NCBI GenBank assembly: GCA_008330645.1
Contig: VLTN01000004.1
Location: 186,001 to 250,000, forward strand
Direction of reading: 5' to 3'
DNA from: Cafeteria roenbergensis
Lineage: Eukaryota > Sar > Bigyra > Bicosoecida > Cafeteriaceae
Length of the DNA stretch: 64,000 nt
The notes beneath the pieces were generated by a model. It saw only the letters and a program-made list of their open reading frames with translations, made no database searches and had not been told where the DNA came from. Both the position numbers and the translations under genes were made by a program. Every line of letters begins with the position of its first letter. Positions within the stretch are counted from its first letter, which is position 1. Positions 1-9,069 of this stretch are shown one piece after another.

Positions 1-133
1 CAACGGAATGCTCCGCCACGACGGCCCGCCGTCGTCCCGACCGGCGCGCGAACAGAGGCACGAGCCCCTCTCCGCCTCCATGGCGCCCTGCCCCTCCACC
101 GCGTGCCCGTCGCAACCATTCCTGTGTCCGCAG

Positions 134-197
134 CAAGCCCGCCGCCACCAAGGGCGGCGCCAAGGCCGCTGCCCCCAAGGGCAAGACCGACGCCTGA
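134..197 (+). CDS. Last exon of H1-tail-like small protein, copy 1 (left part outside window)
   Basis: This is the third exon of the tandemly repeated small gene. It follows a TGTCCGCAG acceptor and ends with TGA at 195-197. It encodes the C-terminal residues KPAATKGG..KGKTDA. Exons 1 and 2 of this copy lie left of the window. The sequence is identical to the matching exons at 1247-1310 and 2362-2425. Confidence 0.85.
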
Positions 198-872
198 GAG
201 CGACCCAGCTGCAACCCTCCGTCCGCGCCCGGCGCTGCCGGCTCGCCCCGTGCTGGCCTCGCGCCTTGACGGAGCGCCGCGTCTCCCGGGAGCGGGCTGG
301 GGCGGGCGCCTGCGCGCGAGTCACCGCCTCTGGGCGTGTGTGCACGCGCGTGTGCGCATGGGGCGTGTGCGCATGGGGCGTGTGCGGCCCCCCGTTGAAG
401 ACTGTGCGTGGGTTTGGTTGCAGACGAGAACGGATGCACGGGTGGCGGCCAGCTGTGCAGGAACAAACACCGCGCCTCGAGTGTCCGCCATCGGGCGCGA
501 ACACGCCGGGGATGTGGGCGAGGGCGCCCCGTGCCGCAGCCGTCGCGCGCGGGAGCCCTCGGCCCGGCTGTCGCGCGCGGCTCCTCCCGACTGCGCGCGG
601 CCCCAGCCCGCAAACGACGCCACCCGCGGCGCTCCTGCGGCCCGCTCGCCGACGAGGGGGTGCCGGCGCGAGGGCCCGCGCGCAGCCGCACGGCGCCCGT
701 TGCCGGCCGGGCAGCAGCAACAGAGCCCATCACTCGGTCCGGGGGTGGGAGTGAAGCACCATCGATCGCGCGCTCAGCAGAGCCGCACTCCACGCACGCG
801 CCCCCTCCCCGCGCGCCCGGCCGCCCCCCCGGGACCGCACTCTCCTCCCTCGAGAAAGAGACTCCCCCGAAC
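198..872. other. Spacer between copies 1 and 2 of the small-gene array
   Basis: This 675-bp spacer should hold the 3' end of one copy and the promoter and 5' UTR of the next. It contains a GTGTGCGCATGGG direct repeat near 350-385 and very GC-rich sequence. I see no credible gene and no clear TATA box. The same spacer recurs at 1311-1985, and a truncated form lies at 2426-2896. Confidence 0.6.
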
Positions 873-1310
873 ATGCCCGGCAAGAGTGAGCGCCGCGCCT
901 CGCCGTCGACGGGGCGCCCACCGCCCGGCGCCCGGGACTCGCCACGCAAGTGCTCCACGGAACCGTGGATCGCGCGACCGCCCTGCCCCCCCCGTTCCGT
1001 GCTCTTCCCCTTCCCACCGCGCGCAGAGGATGCTGCCCCCAAGGCTGGTGCCAAGGCTGGCGCCGCTGGCGCGAAGGCGTGAGTCCAGCCCGCGCGGTGC
1101 GCCCCCGCGAGGCCAACGGAATGCTCCGCCACGACGGCCCGCCGTCGTCCCGACCGGCGCGCGAACAGAGGCACGAGCCCCTCTCCGCCTCCATGGCGCC
1201 CTGCCCCTCCACCGCGTGCCCGTCGCAACCATTCCTGTGTCCGCAGCAAGCCCGCCGCCACCAAGGGCGGCGCCAAGGCCGCTGCCCCCAAGGGCAAGAC
1301 CGACGCCTGA
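873..1310 (+). CDS. Small Lys/Ala-rich histone H1-tail-like protein, copy 2
   Basis: Three exons, 873-885, 1027-1078 and 1247-1310, join in frame (13+52+64 nt) into 42 codons plus stop. Both introns begin GTGAGY and end CAG. The protein starts MPGKKDAAPKAGAKAG and ends KGKTDA. It is made almost only of Lys, Ala, Gly and Pro in AAPK/AKAG-type steps, as in the C-terminal tails of histone H1 or small H1-like basic proteins. There is no globular winged-helix domain. A DNA-packing or nucleic-acid-binding role is an inference from composition. An N-terminal tail fragment of some ribosomal protein is possible, but the stop codon is conserved in all copies. The first exon has only 13 nt. No codon is left unspliced in this frame, so the spliced model is far better than any single-exon reading. 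Confidence 0.8.
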
Positions 1311-1985
1311 GAGCGACCCAGCTGCAACCCTCCGTCCGCGCCCGGCGCTGCCGGCTCGCCCCGTGCTGGCCTCGCGCCTTGACGGAGCGCCGCGTCTCCC
1401 GGGAGCGGGCTGGGGCGGGCGCCTGCGCGCGAGTCACCGCCTCTGGGCGTGTGTGCACGCGCGTGTGCGCATGGGGCGTGTGCGCATGGGGCGTGTGCGG
1501 CCCCCCGTTGAAGACTGTGCGTGGGTTTGGTTGCAGACGAGAACGGATGCACGGGTGGCGGCCAGCTGTGCAGGAACAAACACCGCGCCTCGAGTGTCCG
1601 CCATCGGGCGCGAACACGCCGGGGATGTGGGCGAGGGCGCCCCGTGCCGCAGCCGTCGCGCGCGGGAGCCCTCGGCCCGGCTGTCGCGCGCGGCTCCTCC
1701 CGACTGCGCGCGGCCCCAGCCCGCAAACGACGCCACCCGCGGCGCTCCTGCGGCCCGCTCGCCGACGAGGGGGTGCCGGCGCGAGGGCCCGCGCGCAGCC
1801 GCACGGCGCCCGTTGCCGGCCGGGCAGCAGCAACAGAGCCCATCACTCGGTCCGGGGGTGGGAGTGAAGCACCATCGATCGCGCGCTCAGCAGAGCCGCA
1901 CTCCACGCACGCGCCCCCTCCCCGCGCGCCCGGCCGCCCCCCCGGGACCGCACTCTCCTCCCTCGAGAAAGAGACTCCCCCGAAC

Positions 1986-2425
1986 ATGCCCGGCAAGAGT
2001 GAGCGCCGCGCCTCGCCGTCGACGGGGCGCCCACCGCCCGGCGCCCGGGACTCGCCACGCACGTGCTCCACGGAACCGTGGATCGCGCGACCGCCCTGCC
2101 CTCCCCCCGTTCCGTGCTCTTCCCCCTCCCCCCGCGCGCAGAGGATGCTGCCCCCAAGGCTGGTGCCAAGGCTGGCGCCGCTGGCGCGAAGGCGTGAGTC
2201 CAGCCCGCGCGGTGCGCCCCCGCGAGGCCAACGGAATGCTCCGCCACGACGGCCCGCCGTCGTCCCGACCGGCGCGCGAACAGAGGCACGAGCCCCTCTC
2301 CGCCTCCATGGCGCCCTGCCCCTCCACCGCGTGCCCGTCGCAACCATTCCTGTGTCCGCAGCAAGCCCGCCGCCACCAAGGGCGGCGCCAAGGCCGCTGC
2401 CCCCAAGGGCAAGACCGACGCCTGA
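1986..2425 (+). CDS. Small Lys/Ala-rich histone H1-tail-like protein, copy 3
   Basis: The exons are 1986-1998, 2142-2193 and 2362-2425, with the same phases and an identical 42-residue product to copy 2. The first intron is 2 nt longer than in copy 2, while exon lengths are unchanged. This is what selection on the coding parts would give, although divergence is too low to prove it. This is the last copy of the array: the following spacer is cut at 2896 before another first exon appears. Expression as several identical genes would suit an abundant chromatin or ribosome-associated protein, but that is inference. Confidence 0.8.
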
Positions 2426-3106
2426 GAGCGACCCAGCTGCAACCCTCCGTCCGCGCCCGGCGCTGCCGGCTCGCCCCGTGCTGGCCTCGCGCCTTGACGG
2501 AGCGCCGCGTCTCCCGGGAGCGGGCTGGGGCGGGCGCCTGCGCGCGAGTCACCGCCTCTGGGCGTGTGTGCACGCGCGTGTGCGCATGGGGCGTGTGCGC
2601 ATGGGGCGTGTGCGGCCCCCCGTTGAAGACTGTGCGTGGGTTTGGTTGCAGACGAGAACGGATGCACGGGTGGCGGCCAGCTGTGCAGGAACAAACACCG
2701 CGCCTCGAGTGTCCGCCATCGGGCGCGAACACGCCGGGGATGTGGGCGAGGGCGCCCCGTGCCGCAGCCGTCGCGCGCGGGAGCCCTCGGCCCGGCTGTC
2801 GCGCGCGGCTCCTCCCGACTGCGCGCGGCCCCAGCCCGCAAACGACGCCACGCGCGGCGCTCCTGCGGCCCGCTCGCCGACGAGGGGGTGCCGGCGTGAG
2901 TTGCAGTTGCTTTGATTTGATTGCGTTTCGAATCCAATCAATGTTCCACTCGTTGCCGCTGTTCAAGAAGGTCCAGATGGCGGCTTTCGCCAGCGCCGGT
3001 CGTGGGAGCCTCGCTGAGGCTGGAGGCCGTTGTGGCTGGCTCTTTGGCAGAGTCTTCAACTCTGCCACCTCGGCTTGCTCACAGCTCTCGCCCTGAGGCC
3101 TCAAGG

Positions 3107-5351
3107 ATGGCTGACCCCGAACCCCGGGCCGATGACCTCGCACCTGCTCTGGTGTCTGCTGCCCGCGAGGGCGACGAGGCTGAGGTGGCGAGGCTGCTAG
3201 CTAAGGGGGCGCCCGTTGACTTGGCTGCCCAAGTAAGTTATGAGGCCATCCGCGTCCGCATTCTCTGTCGCAAGCACCAGCAAGCGCAATGGTGCGCTGC
3301 GAGAGTGATTTAAGACCCGGCTGCGTCCTTACCTTTTGGTGCGCAGGGCGGCTCGACGGCTCTCTTCGCGGCTTCCTCCGAAGGCCACGCCATGATTGTT
3401 GGCCAACTTCTGCGTCATGGTGCCGACTTGGAGACCAAGGGAGAGGTGCGCTGAACTGTTGCTCGGGGCTCCTCTTCTTGGGGTGCGCGCCTCGCTGGGG
3501 TGCCTTGGAATGCGCACGGCATCCGGTGCTTCGCTCAGCGGCTTGTCGTCGGCGTGCGCCCCTAGTCGTTGCGCTCCCCTCTGTGGCGACGCCAATCGAA
3601 ATCTATCCTGTGGTTGCAGCATGCATTTCCGTGCTTTTGTTCAATTGGTGACTCGCTGCGGGAAGGCGCAGGGAGAAGCAACGGCGCTCAACGTCGCAGC
3701 CGCCCGCGGACATGCGGAGGTGGTAGCGCTGCTCCTGGACAGCGGCGCCCAGACCGAGACCAAGGACGGCGTGGGCCTGGCAACCGCGCACGGGTGCCTT
3801 GCTCGCTCGAGACGGGAACGGGGACAACATGCAAAGTTCACCGCTCGCCATTGCTGGGCCCTGAAGGGCTGTCGCTTCCCTTTGATTCCTGCGGTGCAAC
3901 AGAATGGCTATTCGGCGTTGGGTGCGGCCTCACTCAGTGGGCACACCGAGGTGATTCGCCTACTGCTTGGGCGGGGTGCCTGCACGGAAACGCGGAACCG
4001 CGTAAGTCCTTGCCCCGCGAACAAGGCCAGCGGTCGCTTATACGCAAGTGGCTCCTGGATTCTAATTGCAAACGGGTACTCAAAACCTTTCTGCAGTTTG
4101 TGCGCCCGGTTTGTGCAGTACGGCGACACGGCCCTGGTGTGCGCAGCCTCGGGCGATTACTGTTCCGCTGTCTCGGCACTTCTCGACGGCGGTGCCCAGA
4201 TTGAGGAAGCGAACGATGTGAGAAGGCGTAGGTGTGCAGCACTGCACGAGAGAGTGCATGACAGGTCTGGTTGCGGTCGTTTGGAGGTTTGGAGATGCGA
4301 GCTCGGTGCCCGCCGTCCGGCCAAGAAGAGGCTGGTGGCCCGTTTCGGCTTCGGGCTGATAGAGAGGATTGCTGCCTGACGGCTCCAGGCAACTGTTGGG
4401 CGGGCCTCCGACCCCGCGTTGTCGCAGCATGGTGAAACGGCGCTAGTTGCGGCGGCAGCGAGATCCCAGGTTCGTGCCGCGTCCCTGCTGCTTTCTCATG
4501 GCGCCAACACTGAGGCTAGGAACAAGGTAAGGTTGGCGTGCCCCCACGGCTCGAAGCTTCGGCTGCGAGCACGACCACCACACAACGACAGCTGGGTCTT
4601 CGGGAGGCTGGTCAACAGAGAGCGTTGTGGCATCCACAAGCGACTCGCTGCGAGCGTCACGGCTGCCGCGACGGCGGTGCGGCTGTTGCAACGACACGCG
4701 AACGCAGCATGGATGGACGGCGCTAATGTGGCTTGTGTCGATGTGCCCTGTCGAGATAATCTCATTGTTTCTTCGTCACGGCGCTCGAATGGATGCAAGA
4801 ACCCCTGTCAGTCGGCTCCCGGGAAAGCCAACTGACGTGGCTCGTCTGCTCGCGTGCAGGAAAGCAGCCTCCCCCGTTACTGCTCGGCGCCGACGGGTGG
4901 CATTGGTACCAGCAGCATGCGCGCGCCCGGCAGGTAGTCCTGCGTCTGTCTTGACTTGCGGGCTCGCGAGTCCTACCCACTGACAAATGTCGCAGGACGG
5001 GCAAACAATGCTCATGTTGGCGGCCTTTCGGGGTCGAACCGAGGTCGTGCACTTGCTTCTGGAGCAAGGCGCTGATGTTGGCGCCATTGACCACGTGAGT
5101 GTGCCACGTGTGGCTGCCTTCCACAGTGATTGCGCAGCCTGTCTCGTTTTGAGTTGTCAGAAACCAAGCTGCGGCCAGCATTGTCAGCGACGCCACAAGC
5201 CAGGAGCCAGCGACGGAGTTGATTCGGCTCGCAGGCAGGACAGGACGCCAGGATGCTCTGCGGCTACCCTGACTGCTCGGAGGTGCTCAACAACGCTGAC
5301 CCCATTCAGCGGTGGTTCCGTCGTCGCCAGCTTGTGATGTGGTACACATAG
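3107..5351 (+). CDS. Ankyrin-repeat protein 1, one repeat per exon, IQRW tail
   Basis: Nine phase-0 exons: 3107-3232, 3347-3445, 3672-3770, 3903-4001, 4119-4217, 4428-4526, 4708-4806, 4996-5094 and 5235-5351. Together they encode 311 residues. Exon 1 gives MADPEPRADD followed by a degenerate ankyrin helix pair (ALVSAAREGDEAEVARLL). Exons 2-8 are each exactly 99 nt, that is one 33-residue ankyrin repeat of the form xGxTAL..AA..G....V..LL..GA..E. Exon 9 encodes a non-ankyrin tail, GQDARML...DPIQRWFRRRQL, closely matched by the tail of the neighbouring paralogue. Donors are GTAAGT, GTGAGT or similar; exon 7 uses GTCAGT, the weakest. Introns are unrelated to one another. The protein should be a soluble protein-interaction scaffold; the partner is unknown. 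Start chosen because the ATG is in frame with the first ankyrin helices and matches the paralogue's start. Confidence 0.88.
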
Positions 5352-6151
5352 ATTCTGGGCACGCGCGACGGCTCATCAGCAACCCAACGCTGGCTGCGTT
5401 CTAGCGTGGGTGCACCGCAATTCACAACATGAAACATTGTGCCTTGCTGCTTTGCCTTCACGGCTTTCAAGTGGCTAAGGGGGGTGTCGCTTGCGTTCTT
5501 TGCTCACTCTATCGTGCTCTGCTGACCTGCGTGGACATTGAGAGGCAGCGTGCGGGTGGAAGACCGATGCTGACCTAAATGGCTTAAGTTCGGCGCGGCG
5601 GGGACCACACGGGGTCGCCCGAGGGACGGGAGGGGGGGTCACGCGATTGAGACGGGCACACGCACACCACTCGGGGCTCGTGCGTGCGGCGGGTACGGGG
5701 TACGGCCGGTGAGCCCCACGCGGGCTCGAACGGTGCGCCCGCCCGGAGGGCGAGCTTGCGAGCGGGTCGGATGGCTCGCGCTTGCCGTGGGGGTTGTTGT
5801 CCTGTCATGGGCGGGGGGGGTCACGAATGCGGCTTTGCTCTCACACAACCTTAAAGCCGACCGCAACGGGCCCTGGAGTGCTGTGCGAGCGTTCGCACGG
5901 CACGGCGGGCAAAGCGAAGCGCACGCTGCGCACGCCTTGCCCGAGACCTGCTTGTCCTGGCCGCCGACGTGGGTCACGCCGGGGGCGCCCCCAGCACGCT
6001 GCGGGGGAAGCCGCGTAGCCCAAGAGAGTGACGAGCCGATGCCAAGTGTCACGCCTGTTTTGCCAGGGTAGAATCCACGTCTGCGGACAAATACGACCCA
6101 ACCGGTTGCCGAGCAGCCAGCGCTCGCCCTCCACCTCGCGCATCTGACTGC
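5352..6151. other. Intergenic region between the two ankyrin genes
   Basis: An 800-bp stretch with no gene I can support. Frames open on both strands are short and low in complexity. The part after 5580 is strongly GC-rich and the part before it is less so. It should contain the promoter and 5' UTR of ankyrin gene 2. Confidence 0.5.
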
Positions 6152-8222
6152 ATGGCCACGTCTCGTATGGATCAAGGTGCAATGGCAAGCGCGCTCTGGG
6201 AGGCGGCAAAGGCCGGGGACACCGCCGAGGCCAGAAGGCTGCTCGATGTGGGCGCGCCGGTGGACTGCAAAAACGATGCCGACGTGAGCTCTCGGACTGC
6301 AGGCGCGCTCCCCGCTCGTTGCCGAGGGAATGGGGACCGACACCGCCAGCCCGGCGTCTTTCTCCCAGCAGTCGGCCTGCTGCGCCAGGAGCCGCGCCGG
6401 ACAACGTGCGAGCCGCCGACCGTGATGGCGATCGAGCCGGCTGCGAAGCGAGCTGGGTGCCGCTGGGGGGCTAGCATGAGGTGGCGCCGGTCGCAAGAGG
6501 CGAGGACCGTGGTCGTTGAGGGCACGAGACCTCGCAGGGTGGTGCTACGGCGCTGATACTGGCTGCATCCGGCGGCCACTCGGACACGGTGGAGCTGCTG
6601 CTGGACCGTGGCGCCGACCTGGAGGCCAAGGACCGTGTGAGTGCGGCGGCCGTGTGCTGCTGCGCGACGGGCCGCGCCGGGCGTCACGGGCGGGCGGGCC
6701 GGGAGGGGGGCGGCGATGGCGATGATGCGTCGGGCCGTGGTGCTCCTTTGGCGGGCCGGCGTGGGAGGCGTCGTTGGCGGTGGGGCGATGTCGGTTGGGG
6801 AGCGATGGTGCGACGAGGTGCGGTGACATGCGGGCCTGCGGCGTCGCAGTATGGTGCTACGGCACTGATTCTGATGGCTCAGGCTGGCCACACGGACACG
6901 GTGGAGCTGCTGCTGGACCGTGGCGCCGACCTGGAGGCCAAGGACCGCGTGAGTGCGGCGGCCGTGTGCTGCTGCGCGACGGGTCGCGCCGGGCGTCACG
7001 GGCGGGCGGGCCGGGAGGGGGGGCGGCGATGGCGATGATGCGTCGGGGCATGGTGCTCCTGTGGCGGGCCGGCCTGGGAGGCGGGGCTGGCGGGGGGAGG
7101 CGTGCTGTCGGTTGGGGGGCGATGGTGCGACGAGGTGGGGTGACATGCGGGCCTGCGGCGTCTCAGTATGGTTACACGGCGCTGATACTGGCAGGGATGT
7201 GTGGCCACACGGACACGGTGGAGCTGCTGGCGAACCGCGGCGCCGACCTGGAGGCCAAGGATGAGGTGAGTGCGGCGGCCGTGTGCTTGCTGCGCGACGG
7301 GCCGCGCCGGGCGTCACGGGCGGGCGGGCCGGGGGCGGCGATGATGATGGCGATCGTGCGTTGGGGCGTGGTGCTCCTGTCGCGGGCGGGCCGGCGTGGG
7401 AGGCGGGGCTGGCGGAAGGGGAGGGGGCATGTCGGTTGGGGAGCGATGGTGCGACGAGGTGAGGTGACATGCGGGCCTACGGCGTCGCAGGGTGGTGCTA
7501 CGGCGCTTGTTCGGGCTGCACACGGTGGCCACACGGACACGGTGGGGCTGCTGGCGAACCGCGGCGCCGACCTGGAGGCCAAGGACCGCGTGAGTGCGGC
7601 GGCCGTGTGCTGCTGCGCGACGGGCCGCGCCGGGCGTAACGGGCGGGCGGGCCGGGGGAGGGGCGGCGATGGCGATGATGCGTCGGGGCGTGGTGCTCCT
7701 GTGGCGGGCTGGCGTGGGAGGCGGGGCTGGCAGTGAGGGGTGCTGTCGGTAGGGGAGCGATGGTGCGGCGCGGTGCGGTGACATGCGGGCCTGCGGCGTC
7801 GCAGAATGGTTACACGGCGCTGATTCTGATGGCTCAAGCTGGCCACACGGACACGGTGGAGCTGCTGGCGGACCGCGGCGCCGACCTGGAGGCCAAGAAC
7901 AAGGTGAAGTTGCAAAGGCTGCTCAGCTTGCCATGTTCCTCGAGTGCCGCTGACATGCTTGCTCAGTATCATTAGGCTGCATTGCACTAGTGCTTTGAAA
8001 GCCTGAGTCTTGACCCCAGCGATATCGCCATTCATGATGCTTCCCATGGTGAAAGACTCGATTGCGGTGTCTCTGGCCAAGGGTCTGGGTTTTTGACTGC
8101 AGACTGGCGAGGACGCGCTGGCACTTTGCACGAGCGGTGCGTGCACCGAGTTACTTCGCGGTGCCGAGCGGATCCAGCGATGGCATCGCCGCCGCCACTT
8201 GACGCTCTGGGCGTGTAGCTAA
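6152..8222 (+). CDS. Ankyrin-repeat protein 2, one repeat per exon, IQRW tail
   Basis: Seven phase-0 exons: 6152-6283, 6538-6636, 6850-6948, 7167-7265, 7491-7589, 7805-7903 and 8103-8222. They encode 248 residues. Exon 1 (MATSRMDQGAMASALWEAAK..) has the same layout as in paralogue 1. Exons 2-6 are each 99 nt, one ankyrin repeat (GGATALILAASGGHSDTVEL.. type), and are highly similar to each other. Exon 7 gives the tail TGEDALAL..ERIQRWHRRRHL, homologous to paralogue 1. Introns 2-5 are near-copies of one another, so whole exon-intron units were duplicated recently. The likely role is a small protein-binding solenoid; no catalytic domain is attached. An upstream in-frame ATG choice within exon 1 (6152, 6167 or 6182) cannot be settled. 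Confidence 0.88.
6538..7903 (+). repeat. Tandem ankyrin exon + intron units (five exons, four homogenised introns)
   Basis: Exons of 99 nt alternate with introns of 213, 218, 225 and 215 nt (6637-6849, 6949-7166, 7266-7490, 7590-7804). Each intron opens with the same GTGAGTGCGGCGGCCGTG and shares the following GCGACGGG..CGGGCGTCACGGG block and the GGTGCGACGAGG..CATGCGGGCCT end. The repeating unit is therefore about 312-324 bp, coding plus non-coding. Differences between units are mainly short indels and substitutions. Confidence 0.95.
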
Positions 8223-8263
8223 GCCCCGAACTGGGTGTTTAAGGCAGCGCAGGCATGATCATT

Positions 8264-8282
8264 GGGGGGGGGGGGGGGGGGG
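8264..8282 (+). repeat. Poly-G tract (19 G)
   Basis: An uninterrupted run of 19 G on the plus strand, just downstream of ankyrin gene 2 and upstream of the tRNA pair. It could form G-quadruplexes or slip during replication. One of three such runs in the window, all on the plus strand and all non-coding. Confidence 0.95.
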
Positions 8283-8436
8283 AACTCGCGTCACCATGCC
8301 ACACTCTCGATTCTCAGCCTCGTCAAATCCAATCCAGCAAATCCATCCCCGTAGGGTCACAGATCGCGCGAACTCGCGATCCCAATCCCAGGTCAACGCC
8401 ATGACGCTAGAAGGCACACGGGGCGGAATCGATTCC

Positions 8437-8441
8437 AAAAA
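8437..8441 (-). terminator. Pol III T5 terminator of tRNA-Thr copy A
   Basis: On the minus strand five T residues follow the tRNA 3' end after 3 nt, the usual Pol III stop. Confidence 0.85.
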
Positions 8442-8444
8442 GAG

Positions 8445-8517
8445 TGCCTTCTAGCGGAGTCGAACCACTGACCTTTTGATTACGAGTCAAACGCTCTACC
8501 AACTGAGCTAAGAAGGC
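8445..8517 (-). tRNA. tRNA-Thr (anticodon CGT), copy A
   Basis: The minus strand folds into a perfect cloverleaf. The 7-bp acceptor is GCCTTCT/AGAAGGC with discriminator A at 8445. The D arm is GCTC/GAGC. The anticodon stem TTTGA/TCAAA carries the loop CTCGTAA, so the anticodon is CGT, reading ACG (Thr). The T arm is AGTGG/CCGCT with loop TTCGACT. The A box TAGCTCAGTTGG and B box GGTTCGACTCC match Pol III consensus. There is no intron and no encoded CCA, as expected for a nuclear gene. Confidence 0.97.
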
Positions 8518-8838
8518 TTGTCTGCTAAAAGGCAGTAAATTGACATTGCGTTTCTTCGCTCTTGGCGACCACAGCCCCCGCTTCTTTGTGGAGCAGCTGG
8601 GAGTGGCTTTGTTCCACTCGAAGCACGCAACCGACCCATAGCGTTTCTGGTTCCCGGATTAATGCTCACCACAGTCCTTGTTGGCCGCAGGCAGCGCCCG
8701 CGGGACCAGCGCTTGCTGCTGTCAAGCTCGCCCGACGCCAATGCCATGCTTGACCCCCCGCGTGTCACACTACCAGCCCGCGGCGCATGGAGTGGAATCA
8801 ACATTGAGAGCGAGAGGGAGAGGAGGAAAATAAAAGAG
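8518..8838. other. Spacer between the two tRNA-Thr genes
   Basis: 321 bp with no gene seen. It holds the upstream flank of copy A, which needs no external promoter beyond the internal boxes. Confidence 0.5.
8827..8835 (-). terminator. Pol III terminator of tRNA-Thr copy B (TTTTATTTT)
   Basis: Two T4 runs split by one A lie 3 nt beyond the tRNA 3' end on the minus strand. Confidence 0.8.
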
Positions 8839-8911
8839 TGCCTTCTAGCGGAGTCGAACCACTGACCTTTTGATTACGAGTCAAACGCTCTACCAACTGA
8901 GCTAAGAAGGC
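8839..8911 (-). tRNA. tRNA-Thr (anticodon CGT), copy B
   Basis: The 73-nt sequence is identical to copy A, with the same cloverleaf, CGT anticodon and internal A and B boxes. It lies 321 bp upstream on the same strand. The 5' flanks differ between the copies. The 3' flanks share only a few bases (ACTCT) before the T-rich terminators, so the duplication is old or covered little more than the gene. Confidence 0.97.
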
Positions 8912-9069
8912 TATTTGCCGAGACAAACATTACTTTGCATACCCGAATATGGGACATCACACCGATGACACCACGCACAGTCTCCGACGCACGAGAGTTC
9001 CGCGGCCGATCGAGAATGGCCTCCACGACAGCCACCCGACCGGCGACGGAGCAGCGCCGCGCCAGGATA

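Larger units (their letters stand above)
1..2896 (+). repeat. Tandem array of ~1.1-kb units, 2.6 units seen
   Basis: The sequence at 1 recurs at 1114 and again at 2229, giving periods of 1113 and 1115 bp. The copies are almost identical: a 2-nt length difference and a few substitutions near 2100-2140, plus scattered single changes such as the one near 2850. The third unit breaks off after 2896, where unrelated sequence begins. The array runs off the left edge, so total copy number is unknown. Each unit carries one three-exon small gene plus a spacer of about 675 bp. The spacer contains a GTGTGCGCATGGG-type direct repeat. Near-identity of introns and spacers as well as exons means the amplification is recent or kept uniform by gene conversion. 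Confidence 0.97.

Noticed and set aside
1-2896. CRISPR-like or satellite array
   Set aside because: Units are 1.1 kb with conserved gene structure, without short repeats and variable spacers.
103-3096. 997-codon plus-strand open frame over the tandem array
   Set aside because: It reads through introns and spacers of the repeat. Its product is Arg/Ala/Pro noise, and the unit already contains a well-phased spliced gene.
5639-6496. Minus-strand open frame between the ankyrin genes
   Set aside because: It overlaps ankyrin gene 2 exon 1 and has no recognisable domain or start context.
6637-7804. Mobile introner elements as the source of the near-identical introns in ankyrin gene 2
   Set aside because: The flanking exons are duplicated together with the introns and no other gene in the window carries these intron sequences, so cassette duplication explains them without transposition.
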